From contig OX359286.1 in the NCBI GenBank assembly GCA_947179155.2, positions 16,020,413 to 16,084,412 on the forward strand: 64,000 nt of DNA, read 5' to 3'. This DNA is from Hedera helix. Taxonomy: Eukaryota; Streptophyta; Magnoliopsida; Apiales; Araliaceae. A program made the position numbers and the translations under genes. Positions within the stretch are counted from its first letter, which is position 1. Each line of letters begins with the position of its first letter. Shown here one piece after another: positions 34,592 through 45,936 of the stretch. The notes beneath the pieces are model-generated. The model was not told the origin of the DNA. It did no database searches and saw only the letters and a program-made list of their open reading frames with translations.

Positions 34592-37020
34592 AACTACGGG
34601 CCAAAGAGAACTTTCACCACGTGCCATAAAAGACACCGAACAGATGTATCTCCTTTAACCTATTATATCGTCTTTAACCTAACTTCTGTTCAACAATTAT
34701 ATCGCATCTGTGCCCCCGGCCACAGATATTCACAACAACTTAATTCTTAAAGATTAATACAAATAACAGTGATACGAATGATGAACAAAAGAAACAAGAT
34801 AAACAATAAGTATCGGAAGTTTACTTTGTGCAGATTCAAATAATGTCCAAATTGTCAACATGATGTGGAGTGAAATTTAAAAATGATATTCAAGATCCAC
34901 AGTTCAGAATAACGGTTACAGTTCAATAGAAAGGTTCAGAAAATAGGAAGGTTCAGTTGAAATGATGAAGTTCAACTATTATGGAACATATAATATTTTC
35001 AAGAAATTATAGAAGCAATAGTTCCATAATAAGTTTCGATTTAGGTGTATGAAAGAAAATAATATCCCTTACCGTAGCAGGTTTGATTAACAAAAGGTGA
35101 ATGAAATTAATATCCCTTACCATAGTAAGTTTGAATAATGGAAGATGAAAAAGATGGTATCCCTTATGATTATAAAGGAAAATAATATCACTTACGAATA
35201 TGAAAGAAAATGATATTACAAACGAATATAGAATAAAAGTGTAATGTGATAATTCGTGTAGTCAAATTATTTTCACAAGAGACAGATAAAAAGGGTTATT
35301 CACCAACAGGCGGTAGTCCGTGCAGTAAGGTTATTCCCACAATTTAATAAAATTTGAATACGAAGAGTTATTCACCAAACAGGCGGTAATCTGCACCGTA
35401 AGATTATTCTCAAAGATTAATAAGGAATGAATACGAAAGGTTATTCACCAACAAGCGGTAATCTGCGTCGTAAGGTTATTCCCACAATTTAATACATGGA
35501 AATAAATGGCACAAGAAAGAAACGATATTATTTTTTAGAATCAAAGAATGATAATCCCTTACCGTGGTAAGTTTAAAAAATAGAATATGAAAGAAGATGA
35601 TATTCCAAAAAAAATGGCATTCCTTACCTTAACACGTGACTGGATATTGATTTAAATGAGGTTGATCAACCTATATATTTATAATAAAATTAGTAATTAC
35701 CACATATAAATTTCAAAGTGTATGATAACTCGTATAATATGAACTATCAAAATTATATATATTTAACATAATTTTTGTAGTATAATATAACTACTTTAAA
35801 ATAGTTTTTAAAATAATATTCCAAAATAAATCTTCCAAAGAAAGCTTTTAAAAATGAATCTTCTCAAAGAAGAGTCTTTTAAGGGAAGATTTGTGAATAC
35901 CGTGAAAATAAGAATTTATGAAATTACTACTCTTTAATAAAAGACTTATTTGAAAAATTCTTGCACTCCTCTTGGCTTTCAAACACTCAAAATAACCTTA
36001 CTATTCTCAGAGAAAACTCATAAAATTCTTATAGAAAATTTTTATGTTTTAGGTGTGATTTTTCTATTCAGCTGAGCAAGCTATTTATAGAGGGGGAAAA
36101 AGCTACTATGCGTGTGGTAGGTGAGCACGCCGGCTGAAAAATTTCAGCAGAGGCTGCGCAGCCTCCACCTACCAATTCCCAGCAAATTTGCATGTTTAGA
36201 ATTCATGTGACCCCCACAGAGGGTCCACATGGTTACTATTTAAAATAGTAAAAATTAATTATTTTTTTTAAAAATTTATTTATTTATTCTTCCTGTGGGT
36301 CCAACATATATATTAAAATAATGCTACAACAATAATTCAACAATAATGTAATAAACACGTTACAGATTATTATTAATTTAATAATATAAATTAAGTGTAT
36401 TTGCTACAGTGACAATTTTAGGTTCAATAATTTTAACTACAGTGCACCAACAATTATTGAGTCAATGATATGAAATACAGTGTAATGACAATTATTAAAT
36501 CAATAATGCAAAATACTGTGTAACGACAATTATTGAATTGATAATATAAAATATTATGCAGTGACAATTATCGATGAAATGATGCATAACAGTTACGGTG
36601 TCAATTATCAGACCAATAATATGAGACACTGTGTAATACCGTGTGCTACTGTAGAGTACCGCGTGCTACAGTAAAATACCATAAATTACCGTATGCTACT
36701 ATTCTTTTATCACCGGTATTTTAACAGTTAACACCGTTGACTATTTTTATTTAAAAATGTTACTTCTGTTGTTTTCTATATCCGACAATTATTCCGTTGT
36801 GGGGTCCACCAATAATTAGTTATTTCGGCGCCGTCGTACGACCCGAATATTCCTCGACAAAATGAATATTTCCCGACAAAACGAATATTGTCCGACAAAA
36901 TAAAATTTGCACATAACATCCTTAACTTTCAATTTTGTTAATTTAACCACTTACTGTTTCAGGAAAAATATATACGAAGAAAAATTAAATTTTATATTTC
37001 ATAAAATTCGGGGTCTTACA
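34592..37020 (-). mobile_element. Tekay-like LTR, truncated, right arm of inverted pair
   Basis: The reverse complement begins at the true LTR start (TGTAAGACCCCGAATTTTAT, at 37020) and runs to the GGCCCGTAGT block at about 34594, so its 3' 500-600 bp are missing. It aligns with the left arm from 31656 to about 34104, giving arms of about 2.43 kb around a spacer of about 490 bp. Flanking 5-mers (CTAGG on the left, ATTTC on the right) do not match. Confidence 0.85.
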
Positions 37021-37938
37021 ATTTCAAGGATGTTTCTCACCATCTTCAAATTCAGAAAGGAAGATCAAAAAGACTTCTTTATAGAAGGTCTGTCACATCA
37101 CTTTAGAGGTAAGTGAGACCTACAGACGTATGGGATATTCTAGGTCCAAAAGCAAGCCTACTTTTTGTTCCAAAGTCAGAAAAGAATTAAATGAACTATA
37201 AGAACATTAAATGTTCCAACGGAACAATTTCTGAAGAGTTATAAGATCGTATGAGGATTCAAATCCAAAAATAAATCACACAAATACAAGGCTGACCTCT
37301 AAAAAAGCAAAATGAAGAAATCTACTCTACGAAAATAAGAAGAATAAAAAGTACTTGTTCAAAGTTGCTAAGCACTATAAAAATTCAAGCATTATTGCAA
37401 ATCTTAGCAATACCTCAAACTCAATCAATAACCAGTTATGATTCACTTGATCCATGTGATCATTATACCAAGTCAGAGTGACTTGAAGAGGTCTAAGTGT
37501 CTTGGACTAGGTGTTTGAATATCCAAGTCTAAGTGACTTGAAGAGGTCTAATTGTCCTAGACTAAGTGTCTGAATATTTCAAGACTAAGTGACTTGAAGG
37601 AATCTAAGTGATTCAGTTGTAATATGGTCTGAGAGACCTTATCCTTAATGGATATCTTACTTGTTGAAGTAGAAGAGTGGACTAGGAGCATTAATACTCT
37701 GAACTACTTAAAATATCTTGTGTTATTTACTTTCAGCATTTATATTATGTCATAAACTGCTATATTTGTCAGTGACTTATCTTCACATTTATCAAAGATA
37801 GAATCAGGATTTCATTAAAACTTTAAGGGGAATTTTACACTAATATTTTGCTGTGCTACATTAATTGAATAAAAGTTTTTAAAGATCTATTCAAATCCCC
37901 TTCTTTCTAGATCTCTATTATGCCTCTGGGAACTAACA
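37021..37938 (+). mobile_element. Ty1/copia LTR, 3' part
   Basis: It ends TCTAGATCTCTATTATGCC then TCTGGGAACTAACA, matching the end of the copia solo LTR at 18522. A primer site follows. Its 5' portion is cut by the inverted LTR pair. Repeats of AAGTGACTTGAAG / TCTAAGTG type lie at about 37465-37620. Confidence 0.7.
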
Positions 37939-37940
37939 AG

Positions 37941-37952
37941 TGGTATCAGAGC
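37941..37952 (+). other. Primer binding site for tRNA-iMet (copia)
   Basis: TGGTATCAGAGC two bases after the LTR end AACTAACA, an exact match to the plant initiator-Met primer site. Confidence 0.9.
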
Positions 37953-37995
37953 TTATTCTCACAAATATAAAGCTTAAACACTTAGAGTTGATCAT

Positions 37996-38760
37996 ATGGC
38001 ACATACTAAAAATGATTTTAAGCTTAGCGGTTAAAATGAATTACCCTTTCCTAATATAGAAAAATATGATAATGGGGATGTTCATCTGCAGGAATATATG
38101 GATGACAAAGATACATATCTGAATGATGTCATAACTAGTGGTTCATACATTCAAAAAGAACTAATTTCCATCTGTGATGATACAAACGAAATAATGTTCA
38201 AGCATAGAGTTGAAAGGTCATGAAGTGAAACAAAAAGTTGTTCCAACTTAGATTCAAGTAATGATGAAGAATCTCATATGGACAAACTTAGTCTAATGGC
38301 CATAGAAGAAAAGTCGAGCAAATCCACTCTTCATCAAGATGTTAACATAAGTGAGGTATTTGATTTTAACTTTCCTAATATAGATATTGATTATCTCATA
38401 ACTACTTTATGAGATATAACTAAAGATTTGCATCAACATATGAAATCATTTAGAATTCTATCAAATGACTATTCCCTTTTTCAATAAAAAAAAAAAGAGA
38501 AAGCTCTTGTAGAGTTGGATACTGCTTTACAAAAAACTGCCTCTTTTACCAACCTTGAGGCTGAGAATGCACACTTGAGAAAAATGACTGAAATAAATGC
38601 TCAAAGAGAGTTAACTCTAACCTCTAAGAAGGTATAAGATTTAAAGAAGATAATTTTTTTATAGAACCATTCTTCTGTATCTATGGATTCTTGATTGAAG
38701 GTCAAAGGTCTGTCTCAACTCCAAATGGTATTTTACGTGAAGTTTTGAGGCTACCAAGTG
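37996..38760 (+). pseudogene. Decayed Ty1/copia gag (SIRE/Maximus-like)
   Basis: From ATG 37996 the frame reads MAHTKNDFKL and then meets stops and frameshifts. Recognisable pieces in shifting frames include PFPNIEKYDNGD, KLSLMAIEEKS and a coiled-coil-like EAENAHLRKM. These fit the gag of large copia elements with long charged C-terminal coiled coils. Many stops show it is old and non-functional. Pol is not present before the DOMON gene. Confidence 0.6.
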
Positions 38761-38779
38761 TGTGATGTACTATGGAAAA

Positions 38780-39600
38780 AGTAGGTTTTTGAGAAACATG
38801 CAACTTGTATTATATACTCTGTCTCATAATTATTGTAACATTTTTTTTAATTTGTATAATCTGAAGTATCAAAAATATGCTTTTGTCTAGATATATTTTT
38901 GACTTCATGAAATTAATTTATAAAATCTTAAAATTCAAAATAAATATAATTTTCGTTTAAGTTTTAAAAATAATAAATATGGTATTAGTCTCACCAATAT
39001 GTTATTTAATAAGTTTATTAAATAAAAAAAGAAAAGACATTATTGATTCATTTCCAGCTGGGGGAATATACTCGCCTCTACCAAAATAACTGCCTTCTCA
39101 GTTTTGACATTTTTTTTAATTTTTATTTTAAAAAATTAATATTTTTATAAGTTAATTTGATATTTTTACAAAAATTAAATAAGACCCACTTGTAAAAATA
39201 TAAAATTAACTTGTGGAAATATCAATTCTCATATGGAGTTGATATTTTCACAAGCTAATTTGATATTTTCGTAAGATCAGATAAGATCTACTTGTAAAAA
39301 TATCAAATTAACTTGTGAAAATATCAATTCTTTTTTTATTAAATTGATTATTTTAAAAATTAATAATTAAAAATATATAAATATATTTTTTTGAAAATAT
39401 AAAAAAAATAGAATTTAATTTCTTGTAATGATAATTCTTTTATTTTTATTTTTGTTAAAAATAGTATAAGAATTAACTTTATTTAAAATAATTAACTTGA
39501 TAAAAAAAATTGAACTGAACATTTATTTTGTAAGGAGAGAGTATATAACACTATAACTAAAATAGCTACCAACGTGTAATGGAAGACGTGGGTGAGCACC
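38780..39600. other. AT-rich upstream region of the DOMON/b561 gene, with fold-back repeats
   Basis: No coding sequence. Between about 39150 and 39340 a 37-bp motif (core AACTTGTGGAAATATCAA) occurs in alternating orientation three times, able to form long hairpins. Gene-like composition begins near 39590. Confidence 0.6.
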
Positions 39601-39763
39601 CAAACCTCGTCAAAACTCAAAAGCCGCAAATTCCGTAAACCCCGTGGATCTCCATTTTCTCTCTCTTCACCGTTCTCTCTCTAACTTAACATCAACTCCG
39701 GCAGCTGAATTACTCGACTGATACCACGAATAAAGCAAAATCTCACCAGAGAATCATGATCAG

Positions 39764-39834
39764 GTAACAAATTTTTTTAATCTCTGTAAAACCCCTTTCA
39801 ATCTCGTTTATTTTGAATTTTAAGCAAAACCCAG
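39764..39834 (+). other. Possible short 5'UTR intron and upstream ORF
   Basis: A donor CAG|GTAACA at 39763/39764 and acceptors AAG (39824) or CCCAG (39834) bound about 61-71 T-rich bases. An upstream ATG at 39756 precedes it. Unspliced, the upstream ORF is three codons. Spliced to 39834 it would encode 14 residues and end in a TAG overlapping the main ATG. No transcript support. Confidence 0.35.
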
Positions 39835-39863
39835 ATCCGATATCAATTGGGATCTTAATTTCC

Positions 39864-42554
39864 ATGGCTAGATCTTCATTATTAGTCTCTTTAGTGTTTA
39901 TTATTCACTTGACTCCATTGTTTAAGTCCGATCCGGGTCAGAGTTGCGGCAAAACCAAATCGCCTTTGCTTAATTTTGCATCCCAATTCTTAATGGTTCA
40001 ACACCAAGTGAGAGGTGTTTTTAGTATTATTGATGATTGTTCATTTCGGGTTAGTGAATTTGATATGTTAAAAGGGTCTGATGTGCACTGGTGGGCTGCA
40101 ATGGGTGTTGATTTTGAAAATTTAACAAATGGTTTTGTTATATCTGATCATAAGTTGAACAGAACTTTTAAGAATGATAGTTTTGTTGTTAATTTGAAGA
40201 GAAATGTGAGTTGGGATCGTATTGGAGTTGTTTCGATTTGGGATTTGCCCACGGCTTCAGATTTTGGACATGTTGTGTTGGGGAATCTGGGAAATGTGTC
40301 GGATAATTTGGCCCCGTCGCCAATGCCTAGTAATGGGAGTGGCAATGGGAGTGTTAGGATTGTGAAAGAGCCGACTATGTTTGAAAACTGCAAGACCTTG
40401 GCGAGTAGTTACAGGGTTCGTTGGACATTGAGGGCCGAAGAGGATTTGATTGATATTGGGTTGGAGGCGGCAATTGGGATTCAGAATTATATGGCATTTG
40501 GGTGGGCTAATCCAATATCCTCTAATATTATGCTTGGTGGTGATGTGGCAGTGACAGGCTTTACCGAGGAGAGTTTGCCGTTTGCTGATGATTATTTCAT
40601 TACTCAGTATAGTGAGTGTATGATAAATAAAGATGGTGTTCAGGGCGTGTGTCCAGATACATTTTTCGATGCATCAGATGCAGTTGGTTCAGTGAATAAT
40701 ACTAAGTTGGTTTATGCACATAGGAAAGATGGGGTTTCATTTATTCGCTATCAAAGGCATTTGAAATCAGTTGACAAGAAGTATGATTTGCCGGTGAATT
40801 ATTCTGATAACATGACTGTAATTTGGGCTTTGGGCTTGATAAGGCCACCTGATTCCCTTCGGCCTTATTATCTTCCACAAAAGCATGGTGGGACTTATGG
40901 CCACTTGAGGCTTAATGTCTCGGAGCGTGTGAATGATTGCTTGGGGCCATTGGACGCTGTAGATAAGGAGGAACAAGATCTCCTCATTGCAGACGGAAAG
41001 GAAGCACTTGTTATTTCAACTGGTCCAGCATTGCATTACCCAAATCCCCCGAATCCTTCAAAAGTTATTTACATAAACAAGAAAGAGGCTCCGGTCTTAA
41101 GGGTTGAAAGGGGCGTTTCCATTAAATTTTCAATTCAAGCTGGGCATGATGTTGCATTCTATGTTACTTCTGATCCACTTGGTGGGAATGCAACTTTGAG
41201 GAATTTGACCGAGACTATTTATTTTGGTGGGCCTGAGGCAGAAGGTGTTCAATCCAGTCCCACGGAATTAGTTTGGGCACCTGGCCGTAATACTCCAGAT
41301 CATGTGTACTATCAGTCCCTTTATAAACAAAAGATGGGTTGGAAGGTTCAAGTGGTTGATGGGGGCTTGCCAGATATGTATAATAACAGTGTTGTTTTAG
41401 ATGATCAGCAAGTTACTTTGTTTTGGACGCTGTCGAAAAATTCAATATCTATTGCAGCTCGGGGTGAGAAGAAAAGTGGCTATCTTGCAATAGGATTTGG
41501 TAGTGGAATGGTAAATAGTTATGCTTATGTGGGTTGGATGGATAATAATGGTACAGGGAGGGTTAATACGTATTGGATCGGTGGCAGGGATGCCTCAAAT
41601 ATTCATCCAACACACGAGAATTTGACATATGTTAGATGCAAGTCAGAAAACGGAGTTATCACTCTGGAGTTCACCAGGCCCCTAGATCCATCATGCGATC
41701 GGGATGAAAGGCCCGAGTGTAATAATATAATCGATCCCACAACCCCTCTTAAAGTAATCTGGGCTATGGGTGCTCAATGGTCAGCAGATCATTTAAGTGT
41801 GAGAAACATGCATTCTCTGACAAGCAGTAGGCCTGTTCGCATTCTGCTTGTAAGTGGCTCGGCTGAGGCGGAGGAGGATCTAAGGCCGGTGTTGGCTGTA
41901 CATGGCTTTATGATGTTTCTTGCCTGGGGTATTTTGCTTCCAGGTGGAATTTTGGCTGCAAGATACTTGAAACACGTGAAGGGTGATGGATGGTTTCAGA
42001 TTCACATGTATTTGCAATATTCCGGATTATCAATCATCTTTCTTGGCTTTCTTTTTGCAGTAGCCGAGCTTCGGGGTTTGTATTTTGATTCTTTACATGT
42101 TAAATTTGGTATCAGTGCGATACTTTTGGCTTGTGCACAACCAGTAAACGCTTATCTGAGACCTAAAAAGCCTACGAACGCTGAAAGTGTTTCTTCGAAG
42201 AGGATTCTCTGGGAGTATATTCATGTTATTGTTGGCAGATGTGCCATTGTTGTAGGCATCGCCGCTCTTATTAGTGGAATGAAGCATTTAGGAGAGAGAT
42301 ATAAAGGTGAAAATGTTCATGGACTCACATGGGCTTTGATCGTTTGGTTCTTGTTTGGTGCTTTAACAGTACTATATTTAGAGCATCGTGATAAACAGCG
42401 AAGGAGGGATAGACTATCAGGAAGAAGCAATTGGGTGTTGGGTAATGGCGAGGAGGAGGATCTTGATCTGTTGAGCCCAAGCCGAATGATTGTTGATAAA
42501 GATTTACATGTTTCTGATAGAATGGAAGTTCAACTAGAACCTCTGAACCGATAG
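39864..42554 (+). CDS. Cytochrome b561, DM13 and DOMON domain protein (At5g54830-like)
   Basis: A single-exon CDS of 896 residues, close to the Arabidopsis relative (about 907). Domains in order: signal peptide (about 1-22, LLVSLVFIIHLTPLF), DM13 (about 30-145), DOMON 1 (about 175-330), DOMON 2 (about 515-640) and a cytochrome b561 core (about 670-840), then a short charged tail. The b561 part has about five hydrophobic helices and the expected haem-ligand histidines in VHGFMM, QIHMYLQ, SLHVKFG and YIHVIVGR. Such proteins are thought to move electrons across a membrane, with the DOMON side outside the cytosol; substrate here is unknown. ATG 39864 is chosen over the upstream frame because it sits in CCATGGCT and gives a signal peptide. 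No disabling changes seen. Confidence 0.95.
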   Translation: MARSSLLVSLVFIIHLTPLFKSDPGQSCGKTKSPLLNFASQFLMVQHQVRGVFSIIDDCSFRVSEFDMLKGSDVHWWAAMGVDFENLTNGFVISDHKLNRTFKNDSFVVNLKRNVSWDRIGVVSIWDLPTASDFGHVVLGNLGNVSDNLAPSPMPSNGSGNGSVRIVKEPTMFENCKTLASSYRVRWTLRAEEDLIDIGLEAAIGIQNYMAFGWANPISSNIMLGGDVAVTGFTEESLPFADDYFITQYSECMINKDGVQGVCPDTFFDASDAVGSVNNTKLVYAHRKDGVSFIRYQRHLKSVDKKYDLPVNYSDNMTVIWALGLIRPPDSLRPYYLPQKHGGTYGHLRLNVSERVNDCLGPLDAVDKEEQDLLIADGKEALVISTGPALHYPNPPNPSKVIYINKKEAPVLRVERGVSIKFSIQAGHDVAFYVTSDPLGGNATLRNLTETIYFGGPEAEGVQSSPTELVWAPGRNTPDHVYYQSLYKQKMGWKVQVVDGGLPDMYNNSVVLDDQQVTLFWTLSKNSISIAARGEKKSGYLAIGFGSGMVNSYAYVGWMDNNGTGRVNTYWIGGRDASNIHPTHENLTYVRCKSENGVITLEFTRPLDPSCDRDERPECNNIIDPTTPLKVIWAMGAQWSADHLSVRNMHSLTSSRPVRILLVSGSAEAEEDLRPVLAVHGFMMFLAWGILLPGGILAARYLKHVKGDGWFQIHMYLQYSGLSIIFLGFLFAVAELRGLYFDSLHVKFGISAILLACAQPVNAYLRPKKPTNAESVSSKRILWEYIHVIVGRCAIVVGIAALISGMKHLGERYKGENVHGLTWALIVWFLFGALTVLYLEHRDKQRRRDRLSGRSNWVLGNGEEEDLDLLSPSRMIVDKDLHVSDRMEVQLEPLNR

Positions 42555-44448
42555 AAAACCTTTTAAAGATTTATGGTCACAAAACTTTCCTCTCTTCTTC
42601 TCTAGTTTTGAAACACATGCAGGATATAACTGGCCTATTTATTTGTTTGAAAGGCTTCTTGGATGTAAGGATTGAGGTATGTGGCTCCATTTATTTGTCT
42701 GGTAGAGCATATAATTTGTGACATGTACTTTGTATACTTGATACATTAATTGACATAGTGGAAGGTTATCTTATTTTTGTCTCTCTATTGCCCGAGAAAG
42801 CTAAAGGTGATCTGCAATATATACATGGATTTTTCGGTGTTTTTGAGTTGCTATTGTAGAGACGTCATCTCAATTTTAATTACCAGAATCCACAACATTT
42901 TTCAGTTTTAAATAAAGTTTGTCCTACACTTTACTTGGATTACTACCATATGCATTTAAAATTGTTCTTTACTTTCTCAAGCCAGTTTGTTGCGAATTAA
43001 CTTTCTTTCGCTTATCTAAGCTGCTGATGGTTTCAAGAGCAATTTACAATAACTGCTTTTCTGTAAATGGCAATTAAATGGATAGAAAATGCATCGTAAG
43101 GATTATAGGTTGTATCTTGAAATTTAGGCATTAATCAGTTGCTCAGTACAAACTAATTTTTCAACGTGACAAATTAGGTTAGATTGTTGTGTTCTTATTA
43201 TTTTCCATGTTGATGTTAAAACTGAGATATCGTTTCATTTCTTTAGTGTTTATTTTTCTGATTTTAGATTAAATATTGTACTAGATATAAAATTTAGTAC
43301 TTGTTTTATCATGAATAAGTTCAGGAAACTCTGTATATGATACTATAAAACCTTCAATATATGTACAGCATGAGGAAACAATGTTATGTTTCTTGTTTGT
43401 TGTGCCAAGACCAAGAAACTGTATCATCTTCTTGTATCAAATTCTTTCCTGACGATTTGTTTGTTTCATGTGATTGCTTATTGTGTTGGGGGTTACCTTT
43501 GTTTGTTAACTCATTTAAAATATTGAAAGTGAACTATGTTTGTCTATCTTATGCAAATTTCACTTCATTGTATTTAGGTGCATCTGTCGAGTCTAACAAG
43601 GGCAGAACTAGAACTTAGTTATTAGTTGTGTTTTCGGTGCGTGTTAGTTATGTAGTAGTGTAACTGAAGGATAAGTTGTGTAGTTTTAGCTTTTGTGCTA
43701 CTGTAAGCATATCTATTATAAGTATTAGGTATTAGTCATTTCGTTTGCAAAAATAATGGGTGGAATATGATTATTTGATCTAATTTAAATATCATTACGG
43801 ATTATTTTATCTCATAATTAGTCATTTATTTTTTTCACTATATTTTGTCATTTCTACAATGTATTATAATCCCGAGCGGAAAGGTAAATATTATATAATC
43901 TCCTCAAATGACTTATAGATAAAGGGTGGTGATGTTTGCACACCCTTTATTTGCACACAGAGTTGGTGAGGGGACAAATTTACCCTTAATTAAGAGGTCC
44001 TAGTTTACACATTTTTCATGTGCCCAATTTGCCCTTTGGGAACAGGCTTAAGGAATATCAAATAAATTAATATATTATATACAGACTCTCTCCATTTTGT
44101 GCTAAACAATGGCTCCATAACACTCGAAAAACCTCACCAACTCACTTAAGATTTTTCGATGGAATTTCACACCTACCAAATCTTTCACTCTACCTACTCT
44201 TATCTTATTAAGACTAGAATGTTCCTGTGAATAATGACCTTCGTCGTCATCTTCAAACTCAAAATAAATCCTGGTCTATGTCCATTTGTTTTACACCAAT
44301 TCTCGCCCATACTCGAATCAAGGAATCATCCATGTCCATTTTTCATAAGTTGCTAAAATAAACCCCAATTTTTTGTTTGCCTCTTTCAAATCAAATAACC
44401 CAATCCCACTGTCCATCTCTCTGTAATTACCTATATATATATGCTTTT
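42555..44448. other. 3'UTR and intergenic DNA
   Basis: Probable 3'UTR follows the TAG at 42552-42554. The rest is T-rich unique-looking DNA. The ORF at 43361-43618 has no recognisable motif and biased codons and is not taken as a gene. Nothing else is recognised. Confidence 0.5.
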
Positions 44449-44613
44449 TTTGAAAAAACATTGGACTTTGAAATTGATCTATCGGCAACTTTGTTGGGGC
44501 CTCACCCACATAGATGGTCCGCGTATGTGGTTGATGGTAAGGTTAAGGTTCTTAATGTGGAGAAAGCTCCATCTGAGTTTAAGGTTTCTGGTGGCAAGGG
44601 CATATTGAGATAA
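44449..44613 (+). pseudogene. Peroxiredoxin-IIF C-terminal fragment
   Basis: 54 codons read FEKTLDFEIDLSATLLGP and then HRWSAYVVDGKVKVLNVEKA, PSEFKVSGG. This matches the C-terminal part of mitochondrial type II peroxiredoxin F, where DLSA-LLG, RWSAYV-DGKVK and EEAPSDFKVSG are family hallmarks. The catalytic Cys region and all upstream exons are missing. The ending ILR-stop departs from the usual IL-QI. It is a gene fragment left by duplication or retroposition; expression is unlikely. Confidence 0.8.
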
Positions 44614-44744
44614 ATTTGAAACCATATCGGTTTAATCATGTTAGTGTTAATGTTATCTATCTTTTAGTCCTCAAAGTATTAGAGAAGGAAAAGAGAAGCT
44701 TGAAATAAGTTTGTTTTTAGATGATAGAAGTTACCAATTGCGGG

Positions 44745-45560
44745 AGTTGATTAGGCACCGCCTGAGGTTTAATCAACACTCTTATTCATTTTGATTTAGT
44801 CAATATTGTGTCTGTATATGGGTGTTAAAGAATAAATTGGGTATATATGAAAATGAATGGATTAATTGGCACCGCCGAGGTTTAATCAACACTATTCATT
44901 TTGATTTAGTCAAAATATTGTTTGGTCTGATATTGGTGTTAAAGGATAAATTGGGTATATGATTTGGGAATCTTATATAGATTATGAGCCCGAGGAGATG
45001 TATTCGTTTTTGAATATTTATACGTGCAATTCCCTTAACGCTAGAGGAAATTTTCATATTTTCTTGTACATAATTCTTGATAAAATTTCGTATTTTTTGT
45101 TTTCTTGTAAAATTTTGAAATAATGTTTTGGTTGTGCAAACCAAAAGGAATGATGATCTTGGGTTGTACCAAGTCTGAAATCGAATGGATTAATTGCCAT
45201 TGCCTGAGGTTTAATCAGCACTTTTATTCATTTTGACTTGGTCAATATATTGGTGTTAAAGATTATGACCTAGAGCATATTTATTCGTTTTTGAATCTCT
45301 ATACGTGTAATTCCCTTGACGCTAGAGAAAATTTTCACATTTTCTTGTACATTATTCTTGATAACATCTCTTACCTTTTGTTTTCTTGTAAAATTTTGGA
45401 ATAATTTTTTGGTTGTGCAAACCAAAGGAAATGATGATCTTAGATTGTACCTAAGTCTGAAACCAAATGGATTAATTGGCATTGCCTGAGGGTTTAATAA
45501 ACACTTTTATTCATTTTGACTTGGTCAATATTGTTTGGTCAGTATATTGGTGTTAAAGGG
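44745..45560. repeat. Local tandem duplications
   Basis: A block with core TGAGGTTTAATCA-CACT-TTATTCATTTTGA occurs near 44757, 44872, 45195 and 45485. A longer block of about 200 bp (AGATGTATTCGTTTTTGAAT through TTGTGCAAACCAAA) occurs at about 44990-45175 and 45270-45455, about 280 bp apart. The antisense ORFs at 44896-45144 and 45270-45482 are parts of this duplicated block, with no recognised domain. Confidence 0.75.
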
Positions 45561-45936
45561 TAAATTGGGTATATGAAAAATAAATGGATTATTTGGAACG
45601 CATTAAATAAGAGTAAACTTGTCTCTTTACTGATTTTGGGAGTATAACAATAAACAAAGAGAGTAGAGTGTAACAATAAACAAAGAGAGTAGAGTGTAAC
45701 CAAGTCTCTTAGGTAGAATAGTTAAATCCACTTCTGAAGAATCAAAAAATCTTGCAAGTCATTATTTTCATTTCATGCTATGATCATTGAATGAAAAATT
45801 GAGGAGCTTTGCTCTCCCCTCTCCTTATTCCTAGTCTTCTCCTAATTTTCTTCTAATTTTCTCCCAAATTCTATTATTAAATTAGTTTTCTCTATAATCT
45901 ATCTCTAAACTCTAGGTATAGTGTCTCCAGCTTTAT

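Noticed and set aside
39813..39863. N-terminal extension of the DOMON/b561 frame
   Set aside because: The frame there has no ATG and would bury the signal peptide; it also overlaps the likely leader intron.
43361..43618. 85-aa plus-strand ORF after the DOMON/b561 gene
   Set aside because: No recognisable domain, Cys-rich by chance, T-rich 3' flank sequence, no splice or homology support.
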